From the NCBI GenBank assembly GCA_036847185.1, contig DAIUAM010000007.1:25418-89417 (forward strand): 64,000 nucleotides of DNA, given 5' to 3'. The stretch comes from UBA4738 sp002413305. Its GTDB lineage: Bacteria; Actinomycetota; UBA4738. The notes beneath the pieces were generated by a model. The model did not search any database and had not been told where the DNA came from. It saw only the letters and a list, made by a program, of their open reading frames with translations. A program made the position numbers and the translations under genes. Positions 24,728 to 33,138 of this stretch are shown one piece after another; position 1 is the stretch's first letter, and every line of letters starts with the position of its first letter.

Positions 24728-25465
24728 TCAGCCACCTCCCTTGCCCCCCCAGATCACCACACCGCCGCCGAGGCTCATCGTTCGCGCCCGCACATCCGCG
24801 ATGCCCGCCTCCCGCCACATCTCCAGCTGCTCGTCGAGCGGGATACGCCCGTAGAAGTCCGAAACGCTCCGCCCGAGGAACACCCCGACGTCGTACCAGG
24901 CCCGCGACACCAGGCGGCCCGCCGCCGGCATCGCGCCACGCGTGTACGCCATCCACATCGCCTTCCAGAATGGTTGTACGGGCACGTGGAACTCCAGGTT
25001 CGCCAGCGTTCCCCCGGGTCGCAGGACGCGGGCCAGCTCGCGGAGCGTGGCCGCCGGGTCGTCGACGTAGCGCAGGAGGTAGGTGAAGGTGACGGCGTCG
25101 AACGCATCGCCGGGGAACGGCAGCGACTCCGCCCGTCCCAGCGCGAAGCGGATCGTGCCGGCCATGCTCGCGCGCTCGGTCTCCTCCCGTCCCCGGGCGA
25201 GCATCGGTTCGCTCTGGTCCACGGCGACCACACAGGCCCCGGTCCGCCGGACGACCTCCCGGGCCACCATGCCGGTCCCGGTGGCGACGTCCAGGACGCG
25301 CCCGCCCGCGGGGACGGCAACGCGCGACACCATGAACCGCCGCCACCGGGGGTCCTGGCCGAACGAGAGCATGGCACCCATCCGGTCATAGCTCGACGGC
25401 AACCCGGCGAACAGGCGTTTCGCGTGTCCCGTTCGCTCCGACAGCCGGGTCGAGGGTGCCCCCAT
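24728..25465 (-). CDS. UbiE/MenG-like class I methyltransferase
   Basis: This 245 aa methyltransferase starts like UbiE/MenG enzymes: AKRLFAGLPSSYDRMGAMLS (~residues 15-34). Motif I follows in VLDVATGTGMVAREV (~58-72), then VVAVDQSEPMLARG and FDAVTFTYLLRYVDDP. UbiE/MenG methylate demethylmenaquinone in the last step of menaquinone synthesis. The C-terminus (FYGRIPLDEQLEMW) is variant, so another prenylated or aromatic substrate is possible. The paired UbiA-like gene strengthens a quinone role. It is transcribed away from the aldehyde dehydrogenase operon; the 187-bp gap 25466-25652 should hold both promoters, though none is clear. Confidence 0.75.
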   Translation of the reverse strand: MGAPSTRLSERTGHAKRLFAGLPSSYDRMGAMLSFGQDPRWRRFMVSRVAVPAGGRVLDVATGTGMVAREVVRRTGACVVAVDQSEPMLARGREETERASMAGTIRFALGRAESLPFPGDAFDAVTFTYLLRYVDDPAATLRELARVLRPGGTLANLEFHVPVQPFWKAMWMAYTRGAMPAAGRLVSRAWYDVGVFLGRSVSDFYGRIPLDEQLEMWREAGIADVRARTMSLGGGVVIWGGKGGG

Positions 25466-25652
25466 CAGCGGAGCCTACCCCCACCGCTCGCCATCCGGCC
25501 AGCATCCGGTCGACCCGTCCGCATGGGGTCGTTCGGGCAGATGCCACCGACCAGGCTCGCCGATAGGATGGATGTCGGATCCCTGCCGGCGCGGGTCGAG
25601 CCCGCTCCTCGCGTGCGGCGGGAGGTGAAGACGACCGCACGGAGGTGCCACC

Positions 25653-27227
25653 ATGGCCGAACAGACGTTCCGGATCACGTACGCCACGATGTCCGCCGAC
25701 AACCCCGAGCTCCATGCCGCCTACGAGGAGGGCGTGGAGAGGACGAAGCAGTGGCTCGGACAGAAGCATCAGTTCTACGTCGACGGGGAAGCCCGGGAGG
25801 GCGAGGGCTACGTCGAGGAGCGATCCCCGATCGACCGGGACATCGTCATCGGCCACTTCGCCCAGGCGAACCGCCAGGACGCGAAGGATGCCATCGCCGC
25901 CGCGAAGAGCTTCGCGCCGGAGTGGGGAACCACCCCGTGGCAGGAGCGCGTGAAGATCATGCGGCAGGTGGCCGACGTCATCTCCTCCCGCGTGTATGAC
26001 CTGGCCGCCGTGATGGCGATCGAGGTCGGCAAGAGCCGGCTGGAGGCGCTCGGCGACGTGGAGGAGACGGCCGACCTCATCCGCTATTACTGCACGCAGA
26101 TGGAGAACGGCGACGGGTTCGAGTTCGAGATGGAGGCGCTGAGCCCGGCGACCGAGCACAACCGGAGCGTGCTCCGTCCCTACGGCGTGTGGGCTGTGAT
26201 CAGCCCGTTCAACTTCCCGATGGCGCTGGCCGGCGGGCCGTCCGGTGCCGCACTGGTGGCCGGCAACTGCGTGGTGTTCAAGCCGTCCCACCAAGGCTAC
26301 CTCACCGCCCTCGGGCTCTATTCGTGCATCCGCGACGGCGGCGTGCCGTCCGGTGCGTTCCACATCGTGACCGGACCCGGTTCGACCGTCGGCGACGAGC
26401 TGTACACGAACCCCGACGTCGACGGCCTGACCTTCACCGGCTCCTACGCGGTCGGGATGCAGATCTACCGGAACTTCGCACGTGAGTACCCGAAGCCGGC
26501 GATCTGCGAGATGGGCGGCAAGAACCCGGCCATCGTCACCGCGAAGGCCGACCTCGACAAGGCCACCGAGGGCGTGATGCGCTCGGCGTTCGGCTTCAGC
26601 GGGCAGAAGTGTTCGGCCTGCTCGCGGGTCTACGTCGAACGCCCGGTCTACGACGCGTTCGTGGAGAAGCTGGTCGAGAAGGCGTCGAAGTTGAAGGTGG
26701 GCGACCCGCTGCAGAAGGAGACGTTCACCGGCCCGGTCATCAACGAGAAGGCCGTGGAGACGTTCCTGGGAGCGGTGGAGGACGTGAAGACCGGCGGCGG
26801 GCGCGTGCTGCTGGGCGGCGAACGGATCACCGGGGACGATCTGGCCCGCGGGCTGTTCGTCCAGCCGGCCATCGTCGAAGCCCCGCTGGACCACCGGGTG
26901 TGGAAGGAAGAGCTGTTCGTGCCCTTCGTCGCCGTGGCGCCGGTCGACTCGCTGGACGAGGCGCTGAAGCTGGCCAACGACACCGAATACGGGCTGACCG
27001 CCGGGTTCTACTCCGAGGACAAGGCTGAACAGCAACGCTTCCTGAACGAGATCGAAGCCGGCGTGGTGTACGTCAATCGCAAGGCGGGCGCGACCACGGG
27101 GGCATGGCCGGGCATGCAGCCGTTCGGCGGCTGGAAGGGCTCGGGGACCAGCGGGAAGGCCGGCGGCGGGCTGCACTACGTGCAGCAGTACCTGCGCGAG
27201 CAGAGCCGCACCGTCATCGAGGACTAG
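25653..27227 (+). CDS. L-glutamate gamma-semialdehyde (P5C) dehydrogenase-type aldehyde dehydrogenase
   Basis: This 524 aa enzyme has the ALDH fold: cofactor region ISPFNFPMALAGGPSGAAL (~184), KPS motif, catalytic-base Glu in CEMGGKNPAIV (~286), and nucleophile Cys in GQKCSACSRVYV (~312). GQKCSACSR plus the N-terminal HQFYVDGE arm match the RocA/PutA group, which oxidises glutamate-5-semialdehyde to glutamate with NAD. The GTTTGAWPGMQPFGGWKGSG-like end agrees. The ATG follows CACGGAGGTGCCACC. It opens a same-strand set of five genes, and the aminotransferase 13 bp downstream could supply the semialdehyde. ALDHs vary in substrate, so the exact one is inferred. Confidence 0.85.
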   Translation: MAEQTFRITYATMSADNPELHAAYEEGVERTKQWLGQKHQFYVDGEAREGEGYVEERSPIDRDIVIGHFAQANRQDAKDAIAAAKSFAPEWGTTPWQERVKIMRQVADVISSRVYDLAAVMAIEVGKSRLEALGDVEETADLIRYYCTQMENGDGFEFEMEALSPATEHNRSVLRPYGVWAVISPFNFPMALAGGPSGAALVAGNCVVFKPSHQGYLTALGLYSCIRDGGVPSGAFHIVTGPGSTVGDELYTNPDVDGLTFTGSYAVGMQIYRNFAREYPKPAICEMGGKNPAIVTAKADLDKATEGVMRSAFGFSGQKCSACSRVYVERPVYDAFVEKLVEKASKLKVGDPLQKETFTGPVINEKAVETFLGAVEDVKTGGGRVLLGGERITGDDLARGLFVQPAIVEAPLDHRVWKEELFVPFVAVAPVDSLDEALKLANDTEYGLTAGFYSEDKAEQQRFLNEIEAGVVYVNRKAGATTGAWPGMQPFGGWKGSGTSGKAGGGLHYVQQYLREQSRTVIED

Positions 27228-27240
27228 GCGAGGAGGGCCG

Positions 27241-28611
27241 TTGACCGACGCCCTCGCGCTCTCGCACGACGAGCTCGCCGCCCTCGACGAGCCCCGGCTC
27301 AGGACCGCCATCCCGGGGCCGAAGGCGAAGGCCGTCATCCGCCAGGACGACCGGGTCACGTCGCCATCGCTCCCGCGGGCGTACGCGTTCGTGCCCGACC
27401 GCGGGGCCGGGTCGATGATCGAAGACGTCGACGGGAACGACTTCCTCGACTTCAACGCCGGTATCGCGGTGTGTTCGACCGGCCACGCTCATCCGGCCGT
27501 GGTGGAGGCCATCCGGGAGCAGGCCGGGAGGCTCCTGCACTTCTCGGCGTCCGACTTCTTCCTTCCGATCTACGCCGACCTCTGCGAGCGGCTCGATGAG
27601 ATCGCCCCGATGACAGGCCCGACGCGTTCGTTCCTGACGAACTCCGGCACCGAGGCGGTGGAGGCGGCCATGAAGCTGGCGCGGCATCGCACCGGCCGCC
27701 AATACTTCGTCTCGTTCGTGGGCTCCTTCCACGGCCGGTCGTACGGGAGCGTCTCGCTGACGGCGTCGAAGGCGAAGTACCACCAGGGGTTCGGGCCCCT
27801 GCTCCCTGGCGTGGTCCACGTGCCCCACTGGGGCGAACCGGAAAGCATCGACTACCTCGAACAGGTCGTCTTCAAACGGCTGGTGCCGGCGGAGGAGGTG
27901 GCCGCCATCTTCGTGGAAGCGGTGCTCGGCGAGGGCGGCTACGTGTTCCCCGAACCCGGTTGGCTGCCGGCCCTCCGGGACCTGTGCACCCGCCACGGCA
28001 TCCTGTTCGTCGCCGACGAGATCCAGTCGGGCATGGGCCGGACGGGCAAGATGTGGGCGGTCGAGCGGTACGGCGTCGAGCCGGACATCGTGCTCGCCGG
28101 CAAGGGGTTGGCCTCCGGGATGCCGCTCGGGGCCATGATGGCCCGGGGGAAGCTGATGACGTGGCCGATGGGCGCGCACGGGTCGACCTTCGGCGGCAAT
28201 CCGGTATCGTGCGCGGCCGCGCTGGCCACGATCGACCTCATCGAGAAGGAGCTCCTCGCGAACGCCACCGACGTGGGCGGCGGCCTGCTCCGGGACCTCA
28301 TCGCCCTCCGGGAGCGCCAGCCGCTCATCACCCGGGCGGCCGGGGCGGGCCTGATGATCGGGATCGACCTGGCGTCGCCCATCGTCGCGGACGCGGTCGA
28401 GCTGGCCGCGTTCCACAGCGGCCTGCTGACGCTGCGGTGCGGCGACTCGACGATCCGCATGTCTCCTCCGCTCGTGCTGCGGGCCGGGCAGGCCGAGGTC
28501 GGCGTCCGCATCTTCGACGAGGCCTGCCGTATGGTCGCGGAGCGCGGGCCCGAGGCGTTCGTGCGGGCGGGCGAGCACGAAGCCGGCCCCGACGTCCCCG
28601 AGGGCGCGTGA
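27241..28611 (+). CDS. Class III PLP aminotransferase (GABA/ornithine-type)
   Basis: This 456 aa enzyme begins with the IPGPKAKAVIRQDDRV segment that is typical of a GABA/ornithine/acetylornithine aminotransferase group. It has FLTNSGTEAVEAAMKLAR (~138-155), the PLP-contact region IFVEAVLGEGGY, VADEIQSGMGRTG, and the PLP lysine in LAGKGLASGMPLG (~289). The TTG start is supported by GAGGAGGGCCG. With the P5C-type dehydrogenase just upstream, transamination of ornithine or GABA followed by oxidation of the semialdehyde is a plausible route. The ornithine route would yield glutamate. The exact substrate cannot be settled by eye. Confidence 0.85.
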   Translation: MTDALALSHDELAALDEPRLRTAIPGPKAKAVIRQDDRVTSPSLPRAYAFVPDRGAGSMIEDVDGNDFLDFNAGIAVCSTGHAHPAVVEAIREQAGRLLHFSASDFFLPIYADLCERLDEIAPMTGPTRSFLTNSGTEAVEAAMKLARHRTGRQYFVSFVGSFHGRSYGSVSLTASKAKYHQGFGPLLPGVVHVPHWGEPESIDYLEQVVFKRLVPAEEVAAIFVEAVLGEGGYVFPEPGWLPALRDLCTRHGILFVADEIQSGMGRTGKMWAVERYGVEPDIVLAGKGLASGMPLGAMMARGKLMTWPMGAHGSTFGGNPVSCAAALATIDLIEKELLANATDVGGGLLRDLIALRERQPLITRAAGAGLMIGIDLASPIVADAVELAAFHSGLLTLRCGDSTIRMSPPLVLRAGQAEVGVRIFDEACRMVAERGPEAFVRAGEHEAGPDVPEGA

Positions 28612-28627
28612 GCCTTCGGCCCACTCG

Positions 28628-29548
28628 ATGACGACGTCGAAGGTCACCTCGATGCACGATGCCGTGGCCGACCTGGTCCGGGACGGTGACACCATGGCCA
28701 TCGAGGGGTTCACCCATCTCATCTGTTTCGCCGCCGGGCACGAGATCATCCGACAAGGCCGGCGCGACCTGACCCTGTGCCGGATGACCCCGGACGTCAT
28801 CTACGACCAGATGATCGGGGCCGGTGTGGCCTCGAAGCTCGTGTTCTCATGGCTGGGGAACCCCGGGGTGGGGTCGCTGCACGCCATCCGGCGGCGACTG
28901 GAGCGGGCCGACCCGGAGCCGCTGGAGATCGAGGAGTACTCGCACTTCGGCATGGTGTGCCGCTACGTGGCGGGGGCGTCGCGGCTCCCGTTCTTCCCGC
29001 TGCGGTCGTACTTCGAGAGCGATCTGCCGAAGGCGAACCCGCGGATCGTCCGCATGGAGTCGCCCTACGACGGGGAACCCGTGTACGCGGTGCCGCCACT
29101 CAATCCCGACGTGACGATCGTGCACGCGCAGCGGGCCGACGCGAGCGGGAACGCCCAGATCTGGGGGCTGCTCGGGTGCCAGAAGGAGGCGGCGTTCGCG
29201 GCTTCCCGGGTGATCGTGGTGTGCGAGGAGCTGGTCGGCGAGGCGGTCGTCCGGCGCGACCCGAACCGGACCGCCATCCCGGGGATCGTGGTCGACGCGG
29301 TGGTCGTCGAACCGCGGGCCTGCCATCCCTCCTACGCGCAGGGGTACTACGACCGCGACAACACCTTCTACCGGGACTGGGACGCAGTAGCCCGCGACCC
29401 GTCCGTTCTGGAGGCGTGGCTGGGCGAATGGGTGTACGGGCTCGCCTCCCACGCCGAGTACGTCGAGAAGCTGGGTGCGGAACGGTGGGCGTCGCTGGCG
29501 GCCGGCGAGGCGTGGTCCGATCCGGTCAACTACGGCGAATACGCATGA
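28628..29548 (+). CDS. CoA-transferase subunit A (GctA/IpdA-like)
   Basis: This 306 aa alpha subunit of a class I-type CoA-transferase has AVADLVRDGDTMAIEGFTH at the N-terminus and DLPKANPRIVRMESPYDG plus VHAQRADASGNAQIWG in the middle. These are hallmarks of glutaconate-CoA-transferase-type and IpdA-type subunits. The longer length versus acetoacetate-type SucC-like subunits (~230 aa) also fits that group. Partner subunit B overlaps by 4 bp downstream. It could activate or hydrolyse the carboxylic product of the upstream amino acid route, or act in ring cleavage as the IpdAB pair does in cholesterol breakdown. Which of these applies is unknown. Confidence 0.82.
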   Translation: MTTSKVTSMHDAVADLVRDGDTMAIEGFTHLICFAAGHEIIRQGRRDLTLCRMTPDVIYDQMIGAGVASKLVFSWLGNPGVGSLHAIRRRLERADPEPLEIEEYSHFGMVCRYVAGASRLPFFPLRSYFESDLPKANPRIVRMESPYDGEPVYAVPPLNPDVTIVHAQRADASGNAQIWGLLGCQKEAAFAASRVIVVCEELVGEAVVRRDPNRTAIPGIVVDAVVVEPRACHPSYAQGYYDRDNTFYRDWDAVARDPSVLEAWLGEWVYGLASHAEYVEKLGAERWASLAAGEAWSDPVNYGEYA

Positions 29549-30312
29549 GCGCAGCCGAGGAGCGGCCGTACACCCCCACCGAGATGATGATCGTCGCCTC
29601 CGCCCGGCAGCTCGCCGGCGAGCGGATCTGTTTCGTCGGCGTCGGCCCCCCCAACATCGCGTGCAACCTGGCGAAGCGGACCGTCTCGCCCGACCTGGAA
29701 CTGGTCTACGAGGCGGGCGTGTTCGGCTCGGTGCCTGCGCGGCTCCCGCTCTCGATCGGTGACCCTACGCTGGTGACGGGGAGCCTCCAGGTCACATCGA
29801 TGTTCGAACTCTTCGCCTACTACCTGCAGGCGGGGCGCATCGACGTGGGGTTCCTCGGCGCCTCGCAGATCGACCGGTTCGGCAACATCAACACGACCAC
29901 GATCGGCGAATATGCCCACCCCACGGTCCGGCTGCCGGGCTCCGGCGGGGCATGCGAGATCGCCATCAACGCACGGAAGGTCTTCGTCATCATGCCGCAG
30001 TCGAAGCGCTCGTTCGTCGAGCGGATCGACTTCGTCACTTCGCCCGGGCACCTCACGGGGAAGCGGCCTGCGGCGTGGGGGGCGGGCCCGTCGGCCGTCA
30101 TCACCGGGCTGGGGGTGTATGGGTTCGACGACGAGACCGGGGAGATGGAGCTGGCCTCCCTGCATCCGGGCGTGACGCTGGGGGACGTGCGGGAGGCGAC
30201 CGGATGGGAGATGCGTGTGGCCGGCGACGTGCGGGAGACCCCGCCGCCCAGCGACGAAGAGCTCCGCCTCATGCGCGAGGAGCTGGGCCCCGGCGGGGCG
30301 TCCACGCGATGA
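29545..30312 (+). CDS. CoA-transferase subunit B (GctB/IpdB-like)
   Basis: This 255 aa beta subunit has ICFVGVGPPNIACNLAKRT near the N-terminus and LELVYEAGVFGSVP (~51-64) at the position of the catalytic-Glu loop. GASQIDRFGNINTT and SGGACEIAI follow. In true transferases this Glu forms the acyl-glutamyl thioester; in the hydrolase-like IpdB it is replaced. Here a Glu (E56) is present in the EAG motif, so a transferase mechanism stays possible. ATG overlaps the subunit A stop (ATGA), so stoichiometric translation is expected. The C-terminal ~40 residues are acidic. The substrate is not recognisable. Confidence 0.82.
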   Translation: MSAAEERPYTPTEMMIVASARQLAGERICFVGVGPPNIACNLAKRTVSPDLELVYEAGVFGSVPARLPLSIGDPTLVTGSLQVTSMFELFAYYLQAGRIDVGFLGASQIDRFGNINTTTIGEYAHPTVRLPGSGGACEIAINARKVFVIMPQSKRSFVERIDFVTSPGHLTGKRPAAWGAGPSAVITGLGVYGFDDETGEMELASLHPGVTLGDVREATGWEMRVAGDVRETPPPSDEELRLMREELGPGGASTR

Positions 30313-30331
30313 CGCGCGAACGGAGGTCGCG

Positions 30332-31657
30332 GTGAGCAGCGTCTTCCATCGGGTCGAGAACCGGCCGCTCCCGGTGGCCGTTCGAGCCGAAGGGTCGTGC
30401 GTCTGGGACGCCGAAGGCAAGCGCTACCTCGACGCGGCGGGAGGGGCGATCGTGGTCGGGATCGGGCACGGCGACCGGGACGTCGCGGCCTCGATGGAGG
30501 AGCAGGCTTCTGCGGTGGCGTTCGCCCACGGGACGCAGTTCACGACCCCGGCGCTGGAGGCGTACGCGGCAGAGCTGGCCCCGCTCCTCCCGATGGAGGC
30601 ACCCAGGGTCTATCCGGTGAGCGGCGGAAGCGAGGCGGTCGAGACGGCCCTGAAGCTCGCCCGGACGTACCACCTGGCCAGGGGAGACTCGGGCCGCCAC
30701 AAGGTGATCGCCCGGTGGGGCTCCTATCACGGCAACACGCTCGGCGCGCTGGACGCGAGCGGGCGACCGCCCCTGCGCGCGCCGTACGGGCCGTGGCTGG
30801 GCCGGGTCGTGCATGTCCCGGCCGCCAACGAGTACCGGTGTCCGTTCGATACGCATCCGCAGGGGTGCGGCGAACGGCACGCCGAACTCCTGGAGCGCGC
30901 GATCCTGGAGGAAGGCCCGGACTCGGTGGCGTGTTTCATCGCCGAACCGGTTGTCGGGGCGACGTTGGGCGCCGTGGCCCCGCCCGACGGCTACTGGCCC
31001 GCCGTCCGCGAGGTTTGCTCGCGCCACGGCGTGCTGCTGGTCGCCGACGAGGTCATGACCGGCTTCGGGCGGACCGGTGCGTGGTTCGGTTCCGACCATT
31101 GGGGGCTGCGACCCGACATCCTGACCGCCGGGAAGGGAGCGTCCTCCGGCTACTGGCCGCTCGGGCTGACCGTGTGCTCCGGCGAGATCTTCGAAGCCGT
31201 CGTCGCCGGAGGGTTCGTCCACGGGTTCACGAATTCCCACTCGGCGGTGGGGGCAGCGGTCGGCCGGGCGGTGCTGGCGAAGCTCCGGGATGGCGGGCTC
31301 GTGGAGGCCAGCCGGATCAAAGGCGAGCGTCTGCTGAAGGAGCTCAGCGAGGCGCTCGCCGACGAACCGCACGTGGGCGACGTCCGCGGCCTGGGCCTGA
31401 TGATCGGGATCGAACTGGTCGCCGATCGCCAGACGAAAGCGCCCTTCGCCCGGGCCGAGCACGTGACCGAGGGCGTGCTGGCTGCGGCGCGGGAGTCCGG
31501 GCTGCTGCTCTACCCTTCACCGGGCGGGGCGGACGGCACGAACGGGGACGCCTTCATGCTCGGGCCGCCCTTCGTCATCACCGATGAGGAGCTGACCGAA
31601 GCCGTCGAGAAGACGCACGCGGCCATCGTCGCCGCGGCATCGCCCGCACGCCCCTGA
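30332..31657 (+). CDS. Class III PLP aminotransferase, second in operon
   Basis: This 441 aa enzyme differs from the first aminotransferase and is closer to the beta-alanine/omega-amino acid or diamine type. It shows AEGSCVWDAEGKRYLDAAGG at the N-terminus, VYPVSGGSEAVETALKLAR (~92-110), WGSYHGNTLGALDASG, VADEVMTGFGRTG and the PLP Lys in LTAGKGASSGYWPLG (~269). The GTG start has CGGAGG upstream and lies 19 bp after subunit B. The insertion NEYRCPFDTHPQGCGERH (~167-184) with two Cys is a variable-loop feature. It probably deaminates a substrate that feeds the same CoA-linked route. Convergent with the small DDLL-repeat gene. Confidence 0.82.
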   Translation: MSSVFHRVENRPLPVAVRAEGSCVWDAEGKRYLDAAGGAIVVGIGHGDRDVAASMEEQASAVAFAHGTQFTTPALEAYAAELAPLLPMEAPRVYPVSGGSEAVETALKLARTYHLARGDSGRHKVIARWGSYHGNTLGALDASGRPPLRAPYGPWLGRVVHVPAANEYRCPFDTHPQGCGERHAELLERAILEEGPDSVACFIAEPVVGATLGAVAPPDGYWPAVREVCSRHGVLLVADEVMTGFGRTGAWFGSDHWGLRPDILTAGKGASSGYWPLGLTVCSGEIFEAVVAGGFVHGFTNSHSAVGAAVGRAVLAKLRDGGLVEASRIKGERLLKELSEALADEPHVGDVRGLGLMIGIELVADRQTKAPFARAEHVTEGVLAAARESGLLLYPSPGGADGTNGDAFMLGPPFVITDEELTEAVEKTHAAIVAAASPARP

Positions 31658-31685
31658 CGTCCCGGACCCGCCGGCTCCCCTCCGG

Positions 31686-31997
31686 TCAGCCCTCCGGCCA
31701 CTCCGGCTTCGGCTTCGGCCTCTGCGTCAGCACATCGTCCAGCGAGCGCTTCGGCTTCGGCTCGCCCCCCAGCAGATCGTCGAGCTTCGACCCGGTACCG
31801 AGGTCACCGGCCGCCGTCAGCAAGTCGTCGAGCGACTTCCCCGCGTCGCCCTTCAGGCGGATCCGCAGCGCGGCGAGCACCGAGGCGTGCTTGTCCGCGA
31901 GGCCGCCGGAGACCTTGATCTCCGTCAGGGCCTCTTCCGCCCGCCGCAGCAGGCGCTCGTCCTCGACGATCCTGGAACGCAGCTCGTCCTCGCCCAC
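31686..31997 (-). CDS. Small charged protein with repeated DDLL motifs, unknown
   Basis: This 103 aa soluble protein is of a type I do not recognise. Residues 1-50 are predicted helical (ELRSRIVEDERLLRRAEEAL). The C-terminal half holds three short copies of an S/K-L-D-D-L/V-L motif (KSLDDLLTAAG, SKLDDLLGGE, RSLDDVLTQ), separated by Gly/Pro/Lys linkers, and ends in a Lys-Pro tail. Repeated short acidic-hydrophobic motifs in a disordered tail are typical of docking peptides. The GTG start at 31997 lacks a strong ribosome site. Codon use is consistent with a real gene and it fills the gap between convergent neighbours exactly, but its function is open. Confidence 0.55.
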   Translation of the reverse strand: MGEDELRSRIVEDERLLRRAEEALTEIKVSGGLADKHASVLAALRIRLKGDAGKSLDDLLTAAGDLGTGSKLDDLLGGEPKPKRSLDDVLTQRPKPKPEWPEG

Positions 31998-32065
31998 CCG
32001 GCCAGTCTATGGCGTCCTCTACCTCAGGACCTCATCCTTCTCCTCGCTCCGAAGCTGACTCCCGC

Positions 32066-32071
32066 TACACT
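32066..32071 (+). promoter_or_regulatory. Putative -10 box for leaderless alcohol dehydrogenase mRNA
   Basis: TACACT ends 8 nt before GTG 32080, and no ribosome site lies between. Transcription starting ~7 nt after the box would begin at or next to the start codon. No -35 consensus is visible. Confidence 0.45.
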
Positions 32072-32079
32072 CCCGTTCG

Positions 32080-33138
32080 GTGAGAGCCGGCAGGTTCCTC
32101 GGTCCCGGCCGGCCGGTGTCGGTCGAAGCGATCCCCGACCCGGTCCCCGGCCCCGGCGAGGTCGTCGTGAAGGTGGCGGCCTGCGGGATCTGCGCTTCCG
32201 ACCTGCACTTCATCCACGGCGAGATGCCGCTCCCCGCCCCGACCCCGTTGACCATGGGCCACGAGCCTTCGGGGACCATCGCGGCGGTCGGGCCCGACGT
32301 CCCGGTCTGGAGGGAAGGCGACCCCGTCTCGCTTCACGCCGGGAAGGTGTGCATGGCCTGCGCCCGGTGCGCGGCCGGCCGGCTCGAAGAGTGCCGGAAC
32401 CCGCAGGTCATGGGCATCCACTACGACGGCGCGTGGGCCGAGTTCGTCCGGGTGCCCTGGTACTCAATGGCCCGGATCCCGCCCGGGGTGTCGTTCGAAC
32501 ATGCCGCCATCGCGTGCGACGCGGTCTCCACGCCCTACGCCGCCCTCATCGACCGAGGCACCGTTCGCCCGGGCGAGCGGGTCGGGATCTGGGGGATCGG
32601 CGGGCTCGGCACCCACGCGGTCCAGATCGCACGGATGGCCGGCGCGTCGTTCGTCGTGGCGGTGGACCCGATCGAAGCCGCGCGGGAACGGGCGCGAGCG
32701 GTCGGCGCGGACCTGGCGCTCGACCCCTCCGAGGACGTCCCCGGTGCCATCCGGGACGCGACGCATGGCCGGGGCCTGGACCTCGCCGTCGACGCCATCG
32801 GCAGATCCGCCGTGGTCCGCCAGGCGATGTTCTCGCTCGAGCGCGGCGGCCGGATCGTCCTGATGGGGCAGTCGATGGAGTCCCTCGACGCCGGCCCCAT
32901 CCTGTTCCTCTCGTTCCTTGGGACGAGCATCCTGGGACACCTGGGGTACTCGAAGGCCCATCTCGAACAGGTCCTCGACCTGATCGCCACCGGGCGGCTG
33001 GATCTCTCCAGGTCCATCTCGGACCGGCTCCCCCTGGAGCGGGTCCAGGAAGGCGTCGAGCGCCTGACCAGCAAGGAAGAATCCACGGTCCGGCTGGTCG
33101 TCCTGCCGAACGGCGAGCCTCCCGCGCCCGGGAGCTAG
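32080..33138 (+). CDS. Zinc-dependent alcohol dehydrogenase (MDR family)
   Basis: This 352 aa medium-chain dehydrogenase has catalytic-zinc ligands in ACGICASDLHFIHGEM and GHEPSGTI. The structural zinc is bound by the four Cys of CMACARCAAGRLEEC (~88-102). The NAD(P)-binding loop is GIWGIGGLGTHAVQ (~170-183). After beta-2 the residue is Asp (VAVDPIEAARER), which favours NAD over NADP. The family oxidises alcohols or polyols in the cytoplasm. The predicted transcript is leaderless, from a TACACT box. The final codons overlap the PHP gene on the other strand by 4 bp (shared CTAG). The substrate is unknown; some resemblance to alicyclic hydroxyacyl-CoA dehydrogenases is noted, without proof. Confidence 0.85.
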   Translation: MRAGRFLGPGRPVSVEAIPDPVPGPGEVVVKVAACGICASDLHFIHGEMPLPAPTPLTMGHEPSGTIAAVGPDVPVWREGDPVSLHAGKVCMACARCAAGRLEECRNPQVMGIHYDGAWAEFVRVPWYSMARIPPGVSFEHAAIACDAVSTPYAALIDRGTVRPGERVGIWGIGGLGTHAVQIARMAGASFVVAVDPIEAARERARAVGADLALDPSEDVPGAIRDATHGRGLDLAVDAIGRSAVVRQAMFSLERGGRIVLMGQSMESLDAGPILFLSFLGTSILGHLGYSKAHLEQVLDLIATGRLDLSRSISDRLPLERVQEGVERLTSKEESTVRLVVLPNGEPPAPGS

